From Legionella shakespearei DSM 23087 (GTDB lineage: Bacteria; Pseudomonadota; Gammaproteobacteria; Legionellales; Legionellaceae): DNA of 64,000 nucleotides. The position numbers and the translations under genes were made by a program. The stretch lies in NCBI RefSeq assembly GCF_000373765.1, contig NZ_KB892384.1, positions 32,732-96,731 on the forward strand. Reading direction: 5' to 3'. The notes under the pieces were generated by a model. It searched no databases. It saw nothing but the letters and a program-made list of their open reading frames with translations, and was not told where the DNA came from. Shown piece by piece: positions 53,340-62,265 of this stretch (positions are counted from its first letter, which is position 1; each line of letters begins with the position of its first letter).

Positions 53340-54713
53340 ATGTTACGATCAGCCCTGATAACCATCCTGATGACCTTTAGCATCCTCGCGCAAGCAGCAG
53401 TTCCTGCTGACCCAATCCAGCGTTGTATCGATGTCAGAAGACTGGCTGATTATTCTGCGCGCCAGAAAATGGCGGCGAAAGAGCCTGGTGTGCTGCGTTT
53501 TAAATTTCACAAAATTTCAGCCTCGGAGCTTCCCTTTGTTAATCCAACAGGCAATATGAATGAAGTGATTCAGGCTTTAAATCAGCAAATTGCTAACTGT
53601 AATAAAAGCCGTGGCGAGTATCAGTCTGTAACTATCGCGGGACAAAAATTTAAGCGCAAGGAGTGGTGCATTGATAGCAACAAAAAAATGCTCCATCTTG
53701 CCAAAGCCGCCCGTGGTGACTTTAAAAAATATTTATCCAGCATTAAAGCGGAATTTGATTGGTATAAAAGCGAGGGGTGGCCTGAAAATCATGCAGGGTT
53801 TAAAAAGGGAGAATTTCAATTTACGGCCTATTATGCTCCAGCCCCTCTTGAAGCACGCGGTAAACCCAGTGGTGCTTTTTTACACCCTATATACAGGAAT
53901 CCTGGAGTCGTAAGCGCTTCTGCTGAAAGTAGAAAACTGAAGTTGAAAACACCTCTTTGCGGTATTGATCCATTAACTAAAATGGCCCGAAGCTATTGCC
54001 TTAAAAATGCAGATGGCACTTATTCTGTAGCTCCAGACCGTAACGAAATCGATAATGGTGCTCTGGATCAAAAACATGTCATTGGCTATGTTAAGGATCC
54101 AAACGATCCGCCCTTTTTAATGTTGCAAGGCTCAGGCTCATTAATTCTTGATGGCCAGTTAGTACACCTGAATTATGATGGGTTTAATGGCAGACCGCGC
54201 GTCATGCTTGGCCGTATCGTGCAATGTGCTCAAGATCCGACTTGCGGTGGTAACATTGATGTAATGGAGCGTTGTGCCAAAGATCCCAAATGCCATGATG
54301 AAGCAAAACTGCGCTGTAACCTGTCCAAAGAAATCAGACAAAGTGGTGGATCAGAGAAGCAAATTCGCCGCTATCTGGATACACTGAGCCATGCGAAAGC
54401 TACCGATCTGCGTAGTCGGGATCAGAGTTATGTCTTTTTCGTCAGTGAACATGCCGGTCCTTTTGGTTCAGAGAATATATCACTAACGCCACATGCTTCA
54501 TGTGCTACAGATCACAGGGTGATTCCCATTGGAATGAGTTTTATCTACAACTGCAAAAATACAACCTCATGGTGCCTGGCTCAGGATGCGGGTGGCGCTA
54601 TTGTAGGTGCTCATGTTGATGTCTATAAAGGTGAAGGAGTTCAGGCTGGTATTGAAGCGAATAGCCTGAATAACATTGGAACATTGTACGTGGCTCTGCC
54701 GAAACGGAAGTGA
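53340..54713 (+). CDS. Secreted MltA/3D domain lytic transglycosylase, second copy
   Basis: A 457-residue protein with a signal peptide (about 1-20, ending AQAAVPA). MltA-type blocks are QFTAYYAPAPLEARGKPSGA, MLQGSGSLILDGQLVHLNYD, YVFFVSEHAGPFGSENISLT and the 3D-domain LAQDAGGAIVGAHVDVYKGE with the putative catalytic aspartate in HVDVYKG. It contains about a dozen cysteines in the mature part, many more than the first copy at 23749, including a Cys-rich insert around residues 295-330. The two share the fold but are clearly distinct paralogues. Confidence 0.85.
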   Translation: MLRSALITILMTFSILAQAAVPADPIQRCIDVRRLADYSARQKMAAKEPGVLRFKFHKISASELPFVNPTGNMNEVIQALNQQIANCNKSRGEYQSVTIAGQKFKRKEWCIDSNKKMLHLAKAARGDFKKYLSSIKAEFDWYKSEGWPENHAGFKKGEFQFTAYYAPAPLEARGKPSGAFLHPIYRNPGVVSASAESRKLKLKTPLCGIDPLTKMARSYCLKNADGTYSVAPDRNEIDNGALDQKHVIGYVKDPNDPPFLMLQGSGSLILDGQLVHLNYDGFNGRPRVMLGRIVQCAQDPTCGGNIDVMERCAKDPKCHDEAKLRCNLSKEIRQSGGSEKQIRRYLDTLSHAKATDLRSRDQSYVFFVSEHAGPFGSENISLTPHASCATDHRVIPIGMSFIYNCKNTTSWCLAQDAGGAIVGAHVDVYKGEGVQAGIEANSLNNIGTLYVALPKRK

Positions 54714-54730
54714 TGTAACTGAGGCGCGCT

Positions 54731-54850
54731 CCCCGATCCACGTCGTCCTGAGCGCGTCTTTTTGCGCGAAGGATCTCCCAAAACGGCATAGTGCCAGTAT
54801 TGGGAGATCCTTCGCGCAAAAAGACGCGCTCAGGACGACGTGGATCGGGG
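54731..54850. repeat. PAL-A palindromic repeat, copy 7
   Basis: Perfect 50-base arms (54731-54780, 54801-54850) with the CTTTTTGCGCG variant compensated on both arms, as in copy 4. A PAL-D half (54864-54886, CTCACGGTCGCGGCTCGG) follows directly and abuts the stop of the next gene. Confidence 0.92.
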
Positions 54851-54887
54851 AATGACCAGAGCCCTCACGGTCGCGGCTCGGTTTTCT

Positions 54888-55190
54888 TTATAATGCCAAT
54901 ATTTCTGCAGATTCTAAAGCAGCAGTTTCTGTACTTTCTGCACTTACCGAATCAGCTGTAGAAGGCATTTGTGCGTTTCCAAGCATTGAACTGGTATCTG
55001 ATGAATCGGGCATGGGGGATAAAAAGGCGTCAGCAAAACTTCCTACTGTATCCTTTATCGCATTAACACCCATCTCATTGATTTCATCTACCATAGGTTG
55101 TAAGGATTCCAGCAATTGCATCATAGGATTTTTTTCATTCTTTTTTGAGTTTGAATTGGTCTCATCGAGTCCATTATTTTCTGTTGTCAT
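54888..55190 (-). CDS. Small acidic hypothetical protein
   Basis: A 100-residue protein, MTTENNGLDETNSNSKKNEK onward, with a helical centre (MQLLESLQPMVDEINEMGVN) and a Ser/Ala/Glu-rich C-terminal part. No signal peptide, membrane segment or known domain is seen. Downstream sequence is a PAL-D half-element, which lies just beyond the TAA stop. Confidence 0.55.
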   Translation of the reverse strand: MTTENNGLDETNSNSKKNEKNPMMQLLESLQPMVDEINEMGVNAIKDTVGSFADAFLSPMPDSSDTSSMLGNAQMPSTADSVSAESTETAALESAEILAL

Positions 55191-55290
55191 AGCAAGTACC
55201 TCTTATAAGTTTTATAAGAGGATACCAAACACCGAGGGAATTATCAGTCAGTCTTTATTTAATTTACACTTTATTTGCAATCAACAGCCC

Positions 55291-55530
55291 CTAATCATCT
55301 GCTTGTTGAGCGCATTTATCCTGGGCCATTTTGCCACAATTATCTTCACAATCGATTTCTTCCGAAGTCAGACACATGTTATCGATACAATTTTGTGTTG
55401 CCTGGCTGATACAAGTATCCTGACTTAAATCGCTAGTGCCTATATCATCATCCGGAATATCTGCAGCATTGCTCATCGCAGAAAACATAATACAAAAAGC
55501 CAAGGCTGAAAAGCGAATCAATTGAATCAT
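55291..55530 (-). CDS. Small secreted cysteine-rich protein
   Basis: A 79-residue protein with a signal peptide (MIQLIRFSALAFCIMFSAMSNA, cleavage after about residue 22). The mature part of about 57 residues is acidic and has six cysteines in C-x6-C-x4-C-x7-C-x3-C-x7-C, likely three disulfides. No family is recognised. It lies alone between two small genes on the same strand. Confidence 0.62.
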   Translation of the reverse strand: MIQLIRFSALAFCIMFSAMSNAADIPDDDIGTSDLSQDTCISQATQNCIDNMCLTSEEIDCEDNCGKMAQDKCAQQADD

Positions 55531-55664
55531 TATAAATCCTTAATAATGATGGTTTTGTTTTTAAATTATAGACTTGGTTTAGTGATATTGTTAGTGACAA
55601 GGCAATGGAGGATAAGCACTCAAGGTATTGATGCAATCCTCCACCTCATGTAAATATTTTGAGG

Positions 55665-55862
55665 TCACCGTAAGATTTTAATCATCGGTAATACTGGTTT
55701 TATTACATTAAAAAACTGTAATATGTAGATAATCAGGACAATTAAAACCAGTACGTTTAACAGACTTTTAATAGCTCCAGGCATTGGAATAAATGCGTTA
55801 ATCAGCCATAAACCCACGCCAAAAACAACAATCAGAGCGATTAAATTCATTAGATCGTTCAT
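55665..55862 (-). CDS. Small two-helix membrane protein
   Basis: A 65-residue protein with two membrane segments (about 6-27 and 34-57) and a NAFIPMPGAIKSLLNVLVLI linking block as in the Thivi_2564-type small membrane protein family. Function is unknown. An ATCCTCG region precedes it on the plus strand, giving a CGAGGAT ribosome site upstream of the ATG. Confidence 0.65.
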   Translation of the reverse strand: MNDLMNLIALIVVFGVGLWLINAFIPMPGAIKSLLNVLVLIVLIIYILQFFNVIKPVLPMIKILR

Positions 55863-56028
55863 AAATATCCTCGTCCATTCGCTAGTACTTAAAGTATAGC
55901 AGATTCAGGAATATTTGCTCTAAAATCAACCACATCAGGACCCTGCTCATTCAGGCTTGTTCTTCATACTAAGTTACCATAAAACAGAATCATACCAGTC
56001 AGAGAGCGCACAGGATTCAGGATCTGAT

Positions 56029-56781
56029 TTATTCCGGCTTATACGCCAGAAATGCCTGGCTTTTAGGTAATAAATCATCTAAAGCTTGTTTTATCTTATA
56101 ACCATCTTTGGAGTCTAAAAGAAGGCTCCATGTATTTTCCCAAGACTGTAATAAAGGATGCCATGGAGGGCTTAAGTCCTGGTTGCAGGTCCAGAAGAAA
56201 GACCACCAAAGAGAAAAATAAAAACCATAATTAATACGTTCTTCCACTATAAAACCATGAGATGACAATAAAAACTCTATTTCATTAGATTGAAAGATTC
56301 TAATATGATTAGGGGGCATGAAATAACTCTCAGGGGCCAGCTTCTTTTGAAGGTTTTCAGATTGAGTTCCGGGAACACTAATTAAAATTTTTGCTCCAGG
56401 TCTCGCTACCCGGAAAAGCTCCGCAACGAAATTGCCCGGTTTAGGTACATGCTCCAGTACTTCCATTGCAATTATTTTATCCACTGATTCATTTTCCAAA
56501 GGTATTGGATCGGCATTAGTTATCAGGCATCGTAAGGATTTAGGTCCTGCAGCACGCACCCGCTCTTCTGCTTTACTGATTGTATCTGGGTCTATATCGG
56601 CAAGAATAATTTGGGCTCCATGTTTTGCACAAAAAGAAGAAAAATGGCCCCCGCCACAGCCAATATCAAGTATCAGCTCATCAGGTGAAATCTTGAAACC
56701 AGATAACAATTCACCCGACTCATTATTGAACCAACCATTGAGCATGCTGTCTCTTAAACCTAAATCAATACCACATTCCAT
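56029..56781 (-). CDS. Class I SAM-dependent methyltransferase
   Basis: A 250-residue protein with the SAM-binding motif I LILDIGCGGGHFSSFCA, motif II IILADIDPDTI, and the post-motif block ESVDKIIAMEVLEHVPKPGN typical of UbiE/Methyltransf_11 enzymes. The last third is unique. It lies just downstream of an acyltransferase and a glycosyltransferase on the same strand, so the acceptor is probably a glycan or glycolipid; that is inference. Confidence 0.85.
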   Translation of the reverse strand: MECGIDLGLRDSMLNGWFNNESGELLSGFKISPDELILDIGCGGGHFSSFCAKHGAQIILADIDPDTISKAEERVRAAGPKSLRCLITNADPIPLENESVDKIIAMEVLEHVPKPGNFVAELFRVARPGAKILISVPGTQSENLQKKLAPESYFMPPNHIRIFQSNEIEFLLSSHGFIVEERINYGFYFSLWWSFFWTCNQDLSPPWHPLLQSWENTWSLLLDSKDGYKIKQALDDLLPKSQAFLAYKPE

Positions 56782-56791
56782 CTTATTTCCT

Positions 56792-58012
56792 TTATTTGTT
56801 ATCCGCTAAAGCAACTGTTTCTTTTTGTCCTTTTGGTAGAATAGAAAAATCCATTTTTTCTGTGGGTGGTGCATAAGTCAGTGATTTTAATTTTTTCTGA
56901 AATGAATCGATATATAATTTCGCTGAATTATTAACCTTTATTTCAAGAATTTTATAACTTAACTCGCCTAATACCGCACAAAGGAATACCGCGACAATTA
57001 CAAAAATAATCAAATCGAATGAATGAAATTCATTTTGGGTATAATAAGGTTGTAACAAAGTACGTGTTAAGGCAAAGCAGGACATATGACATAAATAATA
57101 GGAGTAGCTACGTTCACCTACAAATGTCAATAATAATTGAAAACGCGAGGGAGGCAAGAGTAAGAATTTTCCATAAGATGCAGTTAAAACTAAAATACCA
57201 CTTAGCAAAATGGTCACAGCATATTTTGTATTGTGACTTCCCAATTGAAGCCCATTACCCATTGACGTACCTAAAAGAAGAATTGCCAAAGCAAATAAAA
57301 CAACTCGTATAGAGCTAAAGCGGTTATGAAAAAGAGGCATTAACAGCGAATAATATGCGGTATTACTAAAAATTCCGATTAGCATCCCAACTATAAAACC
57401 TGAAAAACGCAGACCAAAGGGGGCGGCTAATGACTCACTGAATAACTGAGTCACAAGCACACTACCAAGGAGCAGGGGTAATTTATTTTTACTAAAATAA
57501 ACCAGAAAAGGGAAGATAAAATAGAATTGTTGCTCCAGAGAAAGAGTCCATTGTACAATATTGATACCACATTCATAATGATCAAAACAGGACATAAAAC
57601 GTAGATTCGCTACCTGAAAAAGAGAAGCTATTGCTCCTTCAATTGTTGCTTTTACTGAACCAAACGCATGGGTAGGATTTAAAACCAGTGCCCCAAAAAT
57701 ACTAAACAACAGCCAAAACCAGGCTGCAGGAAAAACCCTGCTTGCTCTTTTACCCCAGAAAATTAATGCATTATTAATACCTTGAGTTTTATCGCTATTT
57801 TGAAAATCTGACACATACAATTTAGTAATTAAAAATCCAGATAGGACAAAGAAGAGATCAACCGCTCCCCCACCATTAAAAAAATTGTAAAACTTCATTA
57901 ACTCTGGTGGATTCCAGTAAATTAAATTAAATGGAATGTGTTGTATCAGCACGAAAATAATGGCAATACCTCTTAATACGTCTAAGTCCTTAATTCTTCC
58001 GACTGTGCTCAT
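56792..58012 (-). CDS. Acyltransferase 3 family membrane protein
   Basis: O-acyltransferase-like protein of 406 residues with about ten membrane helices. It begins with the family motif RIKDLDVLRGIAIIFVLIQH, followed by AVDLFFVLSGFLITKLY and the FWGKRASRVFPAAWFWLL arginine motif. Members acetylate or succinylate sugars on LPS or peptidoglycan precursors. Spacing to the glycosyltransferase stop is about one base, so they are co-transcribed. Confidence 0.9.
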   Translation of the reverse strand: MSTVGRIKDLDVLRGIAIIFVLIQHIPFNLIYWNPPELMKFYNFFNGGGAVDLFFVLSGFLITKLYVSDFQNSDKTQGINNALIFWGKRASRVFPAAWFWLLFSIFGALVLNPTHAFGSVKATIEGAIASLFQVANLRFMSCFDHYECGINIVQWTLSLEQQFYFIFPFLVYFSKNKLPLLLGSVLVTQLFSESLAAPFGLRFSGFIVGMLIGIFSNTAYYSLLMPLFHNRFSSIRVVLFALAILLLGTSMGNGLQLGSHNTKYAVTILLSGILVLTASYGKFLLLPPSRFQLLLTFVGERSYSYYLCHMSCFALTRTLLQPYYTQNEFHSFDLIIFVIVAVFLCAVLGELSYKILEIKVNNSAKLYIDSFQKKLKSLTYAPPTEKMDFSILPKGQKETVALADNK

Positions 58013-58013
58013 C

Positions 58014-59411
58014 TCAATCCCTTATATGATTACCTTGATACCAATCGCATGTTTCAGGATCTCTCTTTTCAGTAACACTGATAGAATTTAAAAATGTATC
58101 AAGAGTAGGTAGCGTCATGGATGTAGAACAATGTGACTTCATTTTCCTTTTACATTGCTCTGACATGTATTTGTACTTCATCGAGTGATGCTTTGCTACA
58201 TGATAGCTTTCTTTGTATGCCTCAAGTAGTGAACTGTAACTGATACGATGGCGATAAGTCCTGAAGTGAAAACGTGTATCATGAGGCCACGCACAAAGTT
58301 CTGGTTCAGAGTTGATGACAAACGCTACATCTTTGCAAATATAATCTTCCATTGCTGTGTGGCAGGGTGATATTGCCGGTTTACCAGAAGATAAAAACTC
58401 CATCAAAGGAAGACATTGCCCCTCAGAAAGAGACGTATTCACTACATAAGTTGAATGAGTGATCAGAGAACTATACTCTTTATCATTTAAAAAGCCATGA
58501 ATGGCAATGACCTTGCATTTAAATGTTCTCAGCTTACGAAACGTCTCCCTTAAGGCATCAAAAGCCCACTGATAATCGTGATGAGTAAATTTGAGAACTA
58601 AAACTGCATCGGGCGTATCTATAAATGCAGTACAAAATGCGGTCACCATATCAAACCAGTTTTTTCGTCCGTCACAGGGATTAAATACAGAAGTATATAT
58701 AATTCCTTGCAAATGAATTTTATTAAGGGTCGAAGCAATTGATGGAGTTATAAGAGAACGCTTTGCATATTTTGGGTCGATTCGTTTCTTTAATGACCTT
58801 AGGTACTTTTGCCATTTAGTAGTTTTTACCTTTGCGCCGGTATGGATGAGTGGTGGTCCTTCTTTTTCATTATGTTGACTGCTGTCAATTACTATACCTT
58901 TGATCAAAAATTCTCCATCGATAGAGGGTTCAAATGAATTATCATAATGACTGCCTTCAAATCGTTCCCAAATAGGAGCAGGTATGGAAATAACAGGAAA
59001 CGAACTGCCAAGTTGCTTTTTAACTGTATGGACTGTATGTTGTGAATGAACAATAGCCTTTCCTAATTTATTGAGGCACATAACCCAATTGTTATTCGGT
59101 TGGTTATCCCATTCTTCATCAGGAATAGTATCAAATTCCCAAGCAAAAACGGGTATGGTTGGGCATCGTAATGTCAAAAGTGTTTTATGAGGCGGACTAA
59201 AGGAAAGAAAAATACAGGATTTTCCCTGCTGTTGACATGCATCATAGATAGCATCCACCTCCTTTTCAGGTTCATGAATTATTTTGATTTCACCCAGTTT
59301 TTCAAGTAACGGCAAATATTCTTTTAACACAAAAAAATAGCTGTATTCGGGCTCTCCCAGATTAGATTGTATGGTAGATAAGTTTGTTGCTGAATAAACC
59401 AAAAATAACAT
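58014..59411 (-). CDS. Glycosyltransferase (GT4-like)
   Basis: A 465-residue protein with GT-B features: an N-terminal region with EPEYSYFFVLKEYLPLLEKL, the linker with YTSVFNPCDGRKNWFDMVTA, and a C-terminal donor-binding segment STYVVNTSLSEGQCLPLMEF with the E-x7-E-like pattern (SEGQCLPLMEF) seen in GT4 enzymes. Donor and acceptor are unknown. First gene of the GT-acyltransferase-methyltransferase set. Confidence 0.82.
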   Translation of the reverse strand: MLFLVYSATNLSTIQSNLGEPEYSYFFVLKEYLPLLEKLGEIKIIHEPEKEVDAIYDACQQQGKSCIFLSFSPPHKTLLTLRCPTIPVFAWEFDTIPDEEWDNQPNNNWVMCLNKLGKAIVHSQHTVHTVKKQLGSSFPVISIPAPIWERFEGSHYDNSFEPSIDGEFLIKGIVIDSSQHNEKEGPPLIHTGAKVKTTKWQKYLRSLKKRIDPKYAKRSLITPSIASTLNKIHLQGIIYTSVFNPCDGRKNWFDMVTAFCTAFIDTPDAVLVLKFTHHDYQWAFDALRETFRKLRTFKCKVIAIHGFLNDKEYSSLITHSTYVVNTSLSEGQCLPLMEFLSSGKPAISPCHTAMEDYICKDVAFVINSEPELCAWPHDTRFHFRTYRHRISYSSLLEAYKESYHVAKHHSMKYKYMSEQCKRKMKSHCSTSMTLPTLDTFLNSISVTEKRDPETCDWYQGNHIRD

Positions 59412-59575
59412 GTACCCTCCACCATGACACCGGCTATAAAATGAAAATATTAGCAGTATAAAATAATTATCGAATTATAAGTAGAATTATTGATAGGATA
59501 AACTCTTGAGAATTTATTTATTTGTTATTAAATCAAAATCCTATAAAATCCATTTTAAAAATCAGAATTGTCGCG

Positions 59576-61528
59576 ATGTTTCATTCTCTATCCAAGTTTA
59601 ATCCGCTATTTTCTTTTATTTTGTTTGCTGCCTGTCTTCTAGGCACGAATTTTTTGGAAATAAATCTCTTACATACAGAATGGGGAGATTTCGCTGCTAA
59701 TTCATTATTAATTCAAGATGCAAAATCATTTAAATTATTGACTGGACATTATTCCTTTCATGGATTCAATCATCCCGGACCGGCATTACTCTATGTACTT
59801 GCGCTTGGGGAATATATTTTCTTTGATTTACTCCATTGGGTGTCATCTCCTTATTCAGGCCAGCTGATTGCGGTTGCTTTATATAATGCCTTTTGGATAA
59901 TGTTACTTTTCGAATTATTAAATAAAATTCTTTATTCGATGCGTCTATCTGCGCTTACCCTGTCTTTATTTCTTATCTGCACTGTCTTTATAGATTTTAA
60001 ATTTTATTATAATCCATGGCCTCCTTTTCTCTTTTTCTTTCCATTTACCGTATTTTTATTATCTATCACATTGACACAGGAATCTCGAATTGATGCACTA
60101 AAATCACTAGCGCTTAGTATGGGTTTTTTAATTAATGGATATGCCTCTTTTATTGCCTTATTGAGCCTCATGTTCGTTATGGCTCTAACCTATAATTACT
60201 TGTTTTATGACGATGAAGTTAAGATTTTAAGCAAAAAATATTTTGTACTGTACAAAAAGAATTTGCTCATAGCTCTGGGTATTTTTCTTACATTTTTAAT
60301 ACCGTTGTTTATTAGGACATTCAAAGATTTTCCTGGCCCCCTTGCGGAGTATATACGTTATGGGCGTGACAATGTGCCACATACTTTAATCGAATCATTA
60401 CAATTTGTTGGGTATTATTGGCAAGGCTTGGCACAGTTGTCTTTGGGGATTTTTACTGCATTAGCAGGAGTATTTTTTTTCAGATCTTATGCAGGAAAAA
60501 ACACTTGCTTTTCTCATTTATCTTCTTTATGTGTGACTATAATTTTTGCCACTCTAAGTACTTTATATTATGCCAAATGCGGTGTTAAATTTCTATATGG
60601 ATACTACGTTGCTTTCTTTTATTATTCAGTTCCCATTTTATTCATCGCAACATTTATTGCTATGACACTAAGGAAACTTAATAAACGTTTAATAAATATA
60701 TTAATAATTCTTCTAACTTTTAGTACCCTCTGCCAATTATCACTTCACCCAGTGAAAAACACTCCAGACTCAAACGATTACCAACCAGACATTATTAAAT
60801 TATACGAACTTTTAAATCATAAAACAGAACATGGTCGTTTGGCTTTAAATTTTAATTACGGTCATAAAGGATTGGAATTATGGAGTGGTGTAATTGCTTT
60901 GTTCAATTACGCAAAACGCCAGCACAACGATTTATTTTGTATTAATTCACACTGGAGCATTTCTTTTACTAAAGCGGCAAAATGCACTACATTTGAGAGC
61001 ATCCATAATAGGCATGTTTTTATACAGCACGCGGAGATTTCATCTCCCGATAAATTATTGGGTAAAGCTAAAGATATAGCAATTTATAATATGGACCGTT
61101 TGAATTTAAATAAAATCAATCGAATATCAATATCAAGACTGCTTGCCTCACCAGATAAGAATGTATTAGAAGAGGGTTGGTCCCCATTAGAATTTAATTA
61201 TGTTTGGACTGAAAGAAAAAGAGCGTCAATGGTGTTTGCTTTGGATACTTATTTTTCAGGCCACATAGGATTAGAACTGGTTGCAAACTTACCAGATTTT
61301 GATTTTGTACAGGAAGTTGCTTTCTATGCAAATGGTCAACACATCAAAACCGCTTATTTCTCATTTGCGGATAATAGAAAATTGGTTATGTTGCCAATCA
61401 GTAACGTTAACAAGCAATTGCATTTGGAATTGGAAGTAAAAAGACTGGTTCCGCTGGCATCAGCCAATAGTAACCAGAATAAAAGAAAGGTAGGAGTAGC
61501 TCTTTTTGCCTTAGTAGTAAGCCATTGA
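59576..61528 (+). CDS. GT-C-like polytopic membrane protein
   Basis: A protein of about 650 residues. The first 400 have eleven or so membrane helices; the first periplasmic loop contains TEWGDFAANSLLIQD and HYSFHGFNHPGPALLYVLAL, the HPGP loop seen in GT-C-fold lipid-linked sugar transferases of bacterial surface glycan systems. The C-terminal 200 residues are soluble. ATG at 59576 is used; an in-frame TTG at 59522 would add 18 residues. Divergent from the glycosyltransferase, so the two share an AT-rich promoter region. Confidence 0.7.
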   Translation: MFHSLSKFNPLFSFILFAACLLGTNFLEINLLHTEWGDFAANSLLIQDAKSFKLLTGHYSFHGFNHPGPALLYVLALGEYIFFDLLHWVSSPYSGQLIAVALYNAFWIMLLFELLNKILYSMRLSALTLSLFLICTVFIDFKFYYNPWPPFLFFFPFTVFLLSITLTQESRIDALKSLALSMGFLINGYASFIALLSLMFVMALTYNYLFYDDEVKILSKKYFVLYKKNLLIALGIFLTFLIPLFIRTFKDFPGPLAEYIRYGRDNVPHTLIESLQFVGYYWQGLAQLSLGIFTALAGVFFFRSYAGKNTCFSHLSSLCVTIIFATLSTLYYAKCGVKFLYGYYVAFFYYSVPILFIATFIAMTLRKLNKRLINILIILLTFSTLCQLSLHPVKNTPDSNDYQPDIIKLYELLNHKTEHGRLALNFNYGHKGLELWSGVIALFNYAKRQHNDLFCINSHWSISFTKAAKCTTFESIHNRHVFIQHAEISSPDKLLGKAKDIAIYNMDRLNLNKINRISISRLLASPDKNVLEEGWSPLEFNYVWTERKRASMVFALDTYFSGHIGLELVANLPDFDFVQEVAFYANGQHIKTAYFSFADNRKLVMLPISNVNKQLHLELEVKRLVPLASANSNQNKRKVGVALFALVVSH

Positions 61529-61598
61529 CGAGCATTTCAGCACCCATCCTTTATAGAGATATGCTTTAATTAACGCCCCTACCCTGAACAACATTGAA

Positions 61599-61622
61599 TG
61601 CAGGAAGTTTAACTTCCTTGCA
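61599..61622. terminator. Possible bidirectional terminator hairpin
   Basis: TGCAGGAAGTT and AACTTCCTTGCA form a near-perfect stem with one bulged base. It lies between two convergent genes. No strong T-tract follows on either side, so terminator function is uncertain. Confidence 0.35.
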
Positions 61623-61690
61623 TAGATATGTAGTTTTGGGCAATGATTAGTTTATCCAAGAATCACTCAGGACAGGAGCTAACCCTATTA

Positions 61691-62074
61691 TCAGGCTTTC
61701 TTGCTTTTATCCTTTAGCAGATCGCGAATTTCCATTAGGAGCAGCTCTTCATTGGTACGCTCTGGCTCTTTTTCTTCTTCTTTCTTCTTCAATAAATTAA
61801 TAAACTTGATGGCGACAAAAATCGAAAAGGCGATGATGGTAAAATCAATAATGGTTTGTAAAAAGGCACCCCATTTTACTACTGCATCACCTAAGGTAAA
61901 TGACTTGTTAGCGATATTAACCCCGCCTAGCAATAATCCGATCAAAGGCATAATAATTCCATCCACCAATGCTGAAATTATTTTGCCAAATGCAGCTCCA
62001 ATCACCACCGCAACAGCGAGGTCAACCACATTTCCACGCATTGCGAACTTCTTAAACTCCTGTATAAAGCTCAT
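61691..62074 (-). CDS. mscL: Large-conductance mechanosensitive channel MscL
   Basis: Inner-membrane safety valve opened by membrane tension. The 127-residue product begins MSFIQEFKKFAMRGNVVDLA and has the AVVIGAAFGKIISALVDGII pore helix and the second helix near 78-100, ending with a cytoplasmic helix rich in Glu and Lys. Length is in the normal range. Confidence 0.95.
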   Translation of the reverse strand: MSFIQEFKKFAMRGNVVDLAVAVVIGAAFGKIISALVDGIIMPLIGLLLGGVNIANKSFTLGDAVVKWGAFLQTIIDFTIIAFSIFVAIKFINLLKKKEEEKEPERTNEELLLMEIRDLLKDKSKKA

Positions 62075-62123
62075 CTTTCTCTCCTTGCAGTAGCTGTAAA
62101 AGACTTTATTGGTTGCACCGTTT

Positions 62124-62212
62124 GTAGCCCGGTCTGCTTGCAGCCGGGGTAAATGTAATACGGAGATTGGCTCATTGCCACTTCGATCCCGGCTGCGAGC
62201 AGACCGGGCTAC
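62124..62212. repeat. PAL-E palindromic repeat, copy 3
   Basis: Arms 62124-62149 and 62187-62212 (core GTAGCCCGGTCTGCTTGCAG), with one or two mismatches and a longer loop. A PAL-A fragment (about 62230-62257, CGCTCAGGACAACGTAGATC) follows before alaS. Confidence 0.85.
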
Positions 62213-62265
62213 GCACCGTGCTATTCCGGAGCAACTTCGCTCAGGACAACGTAGATCGGGCTATT

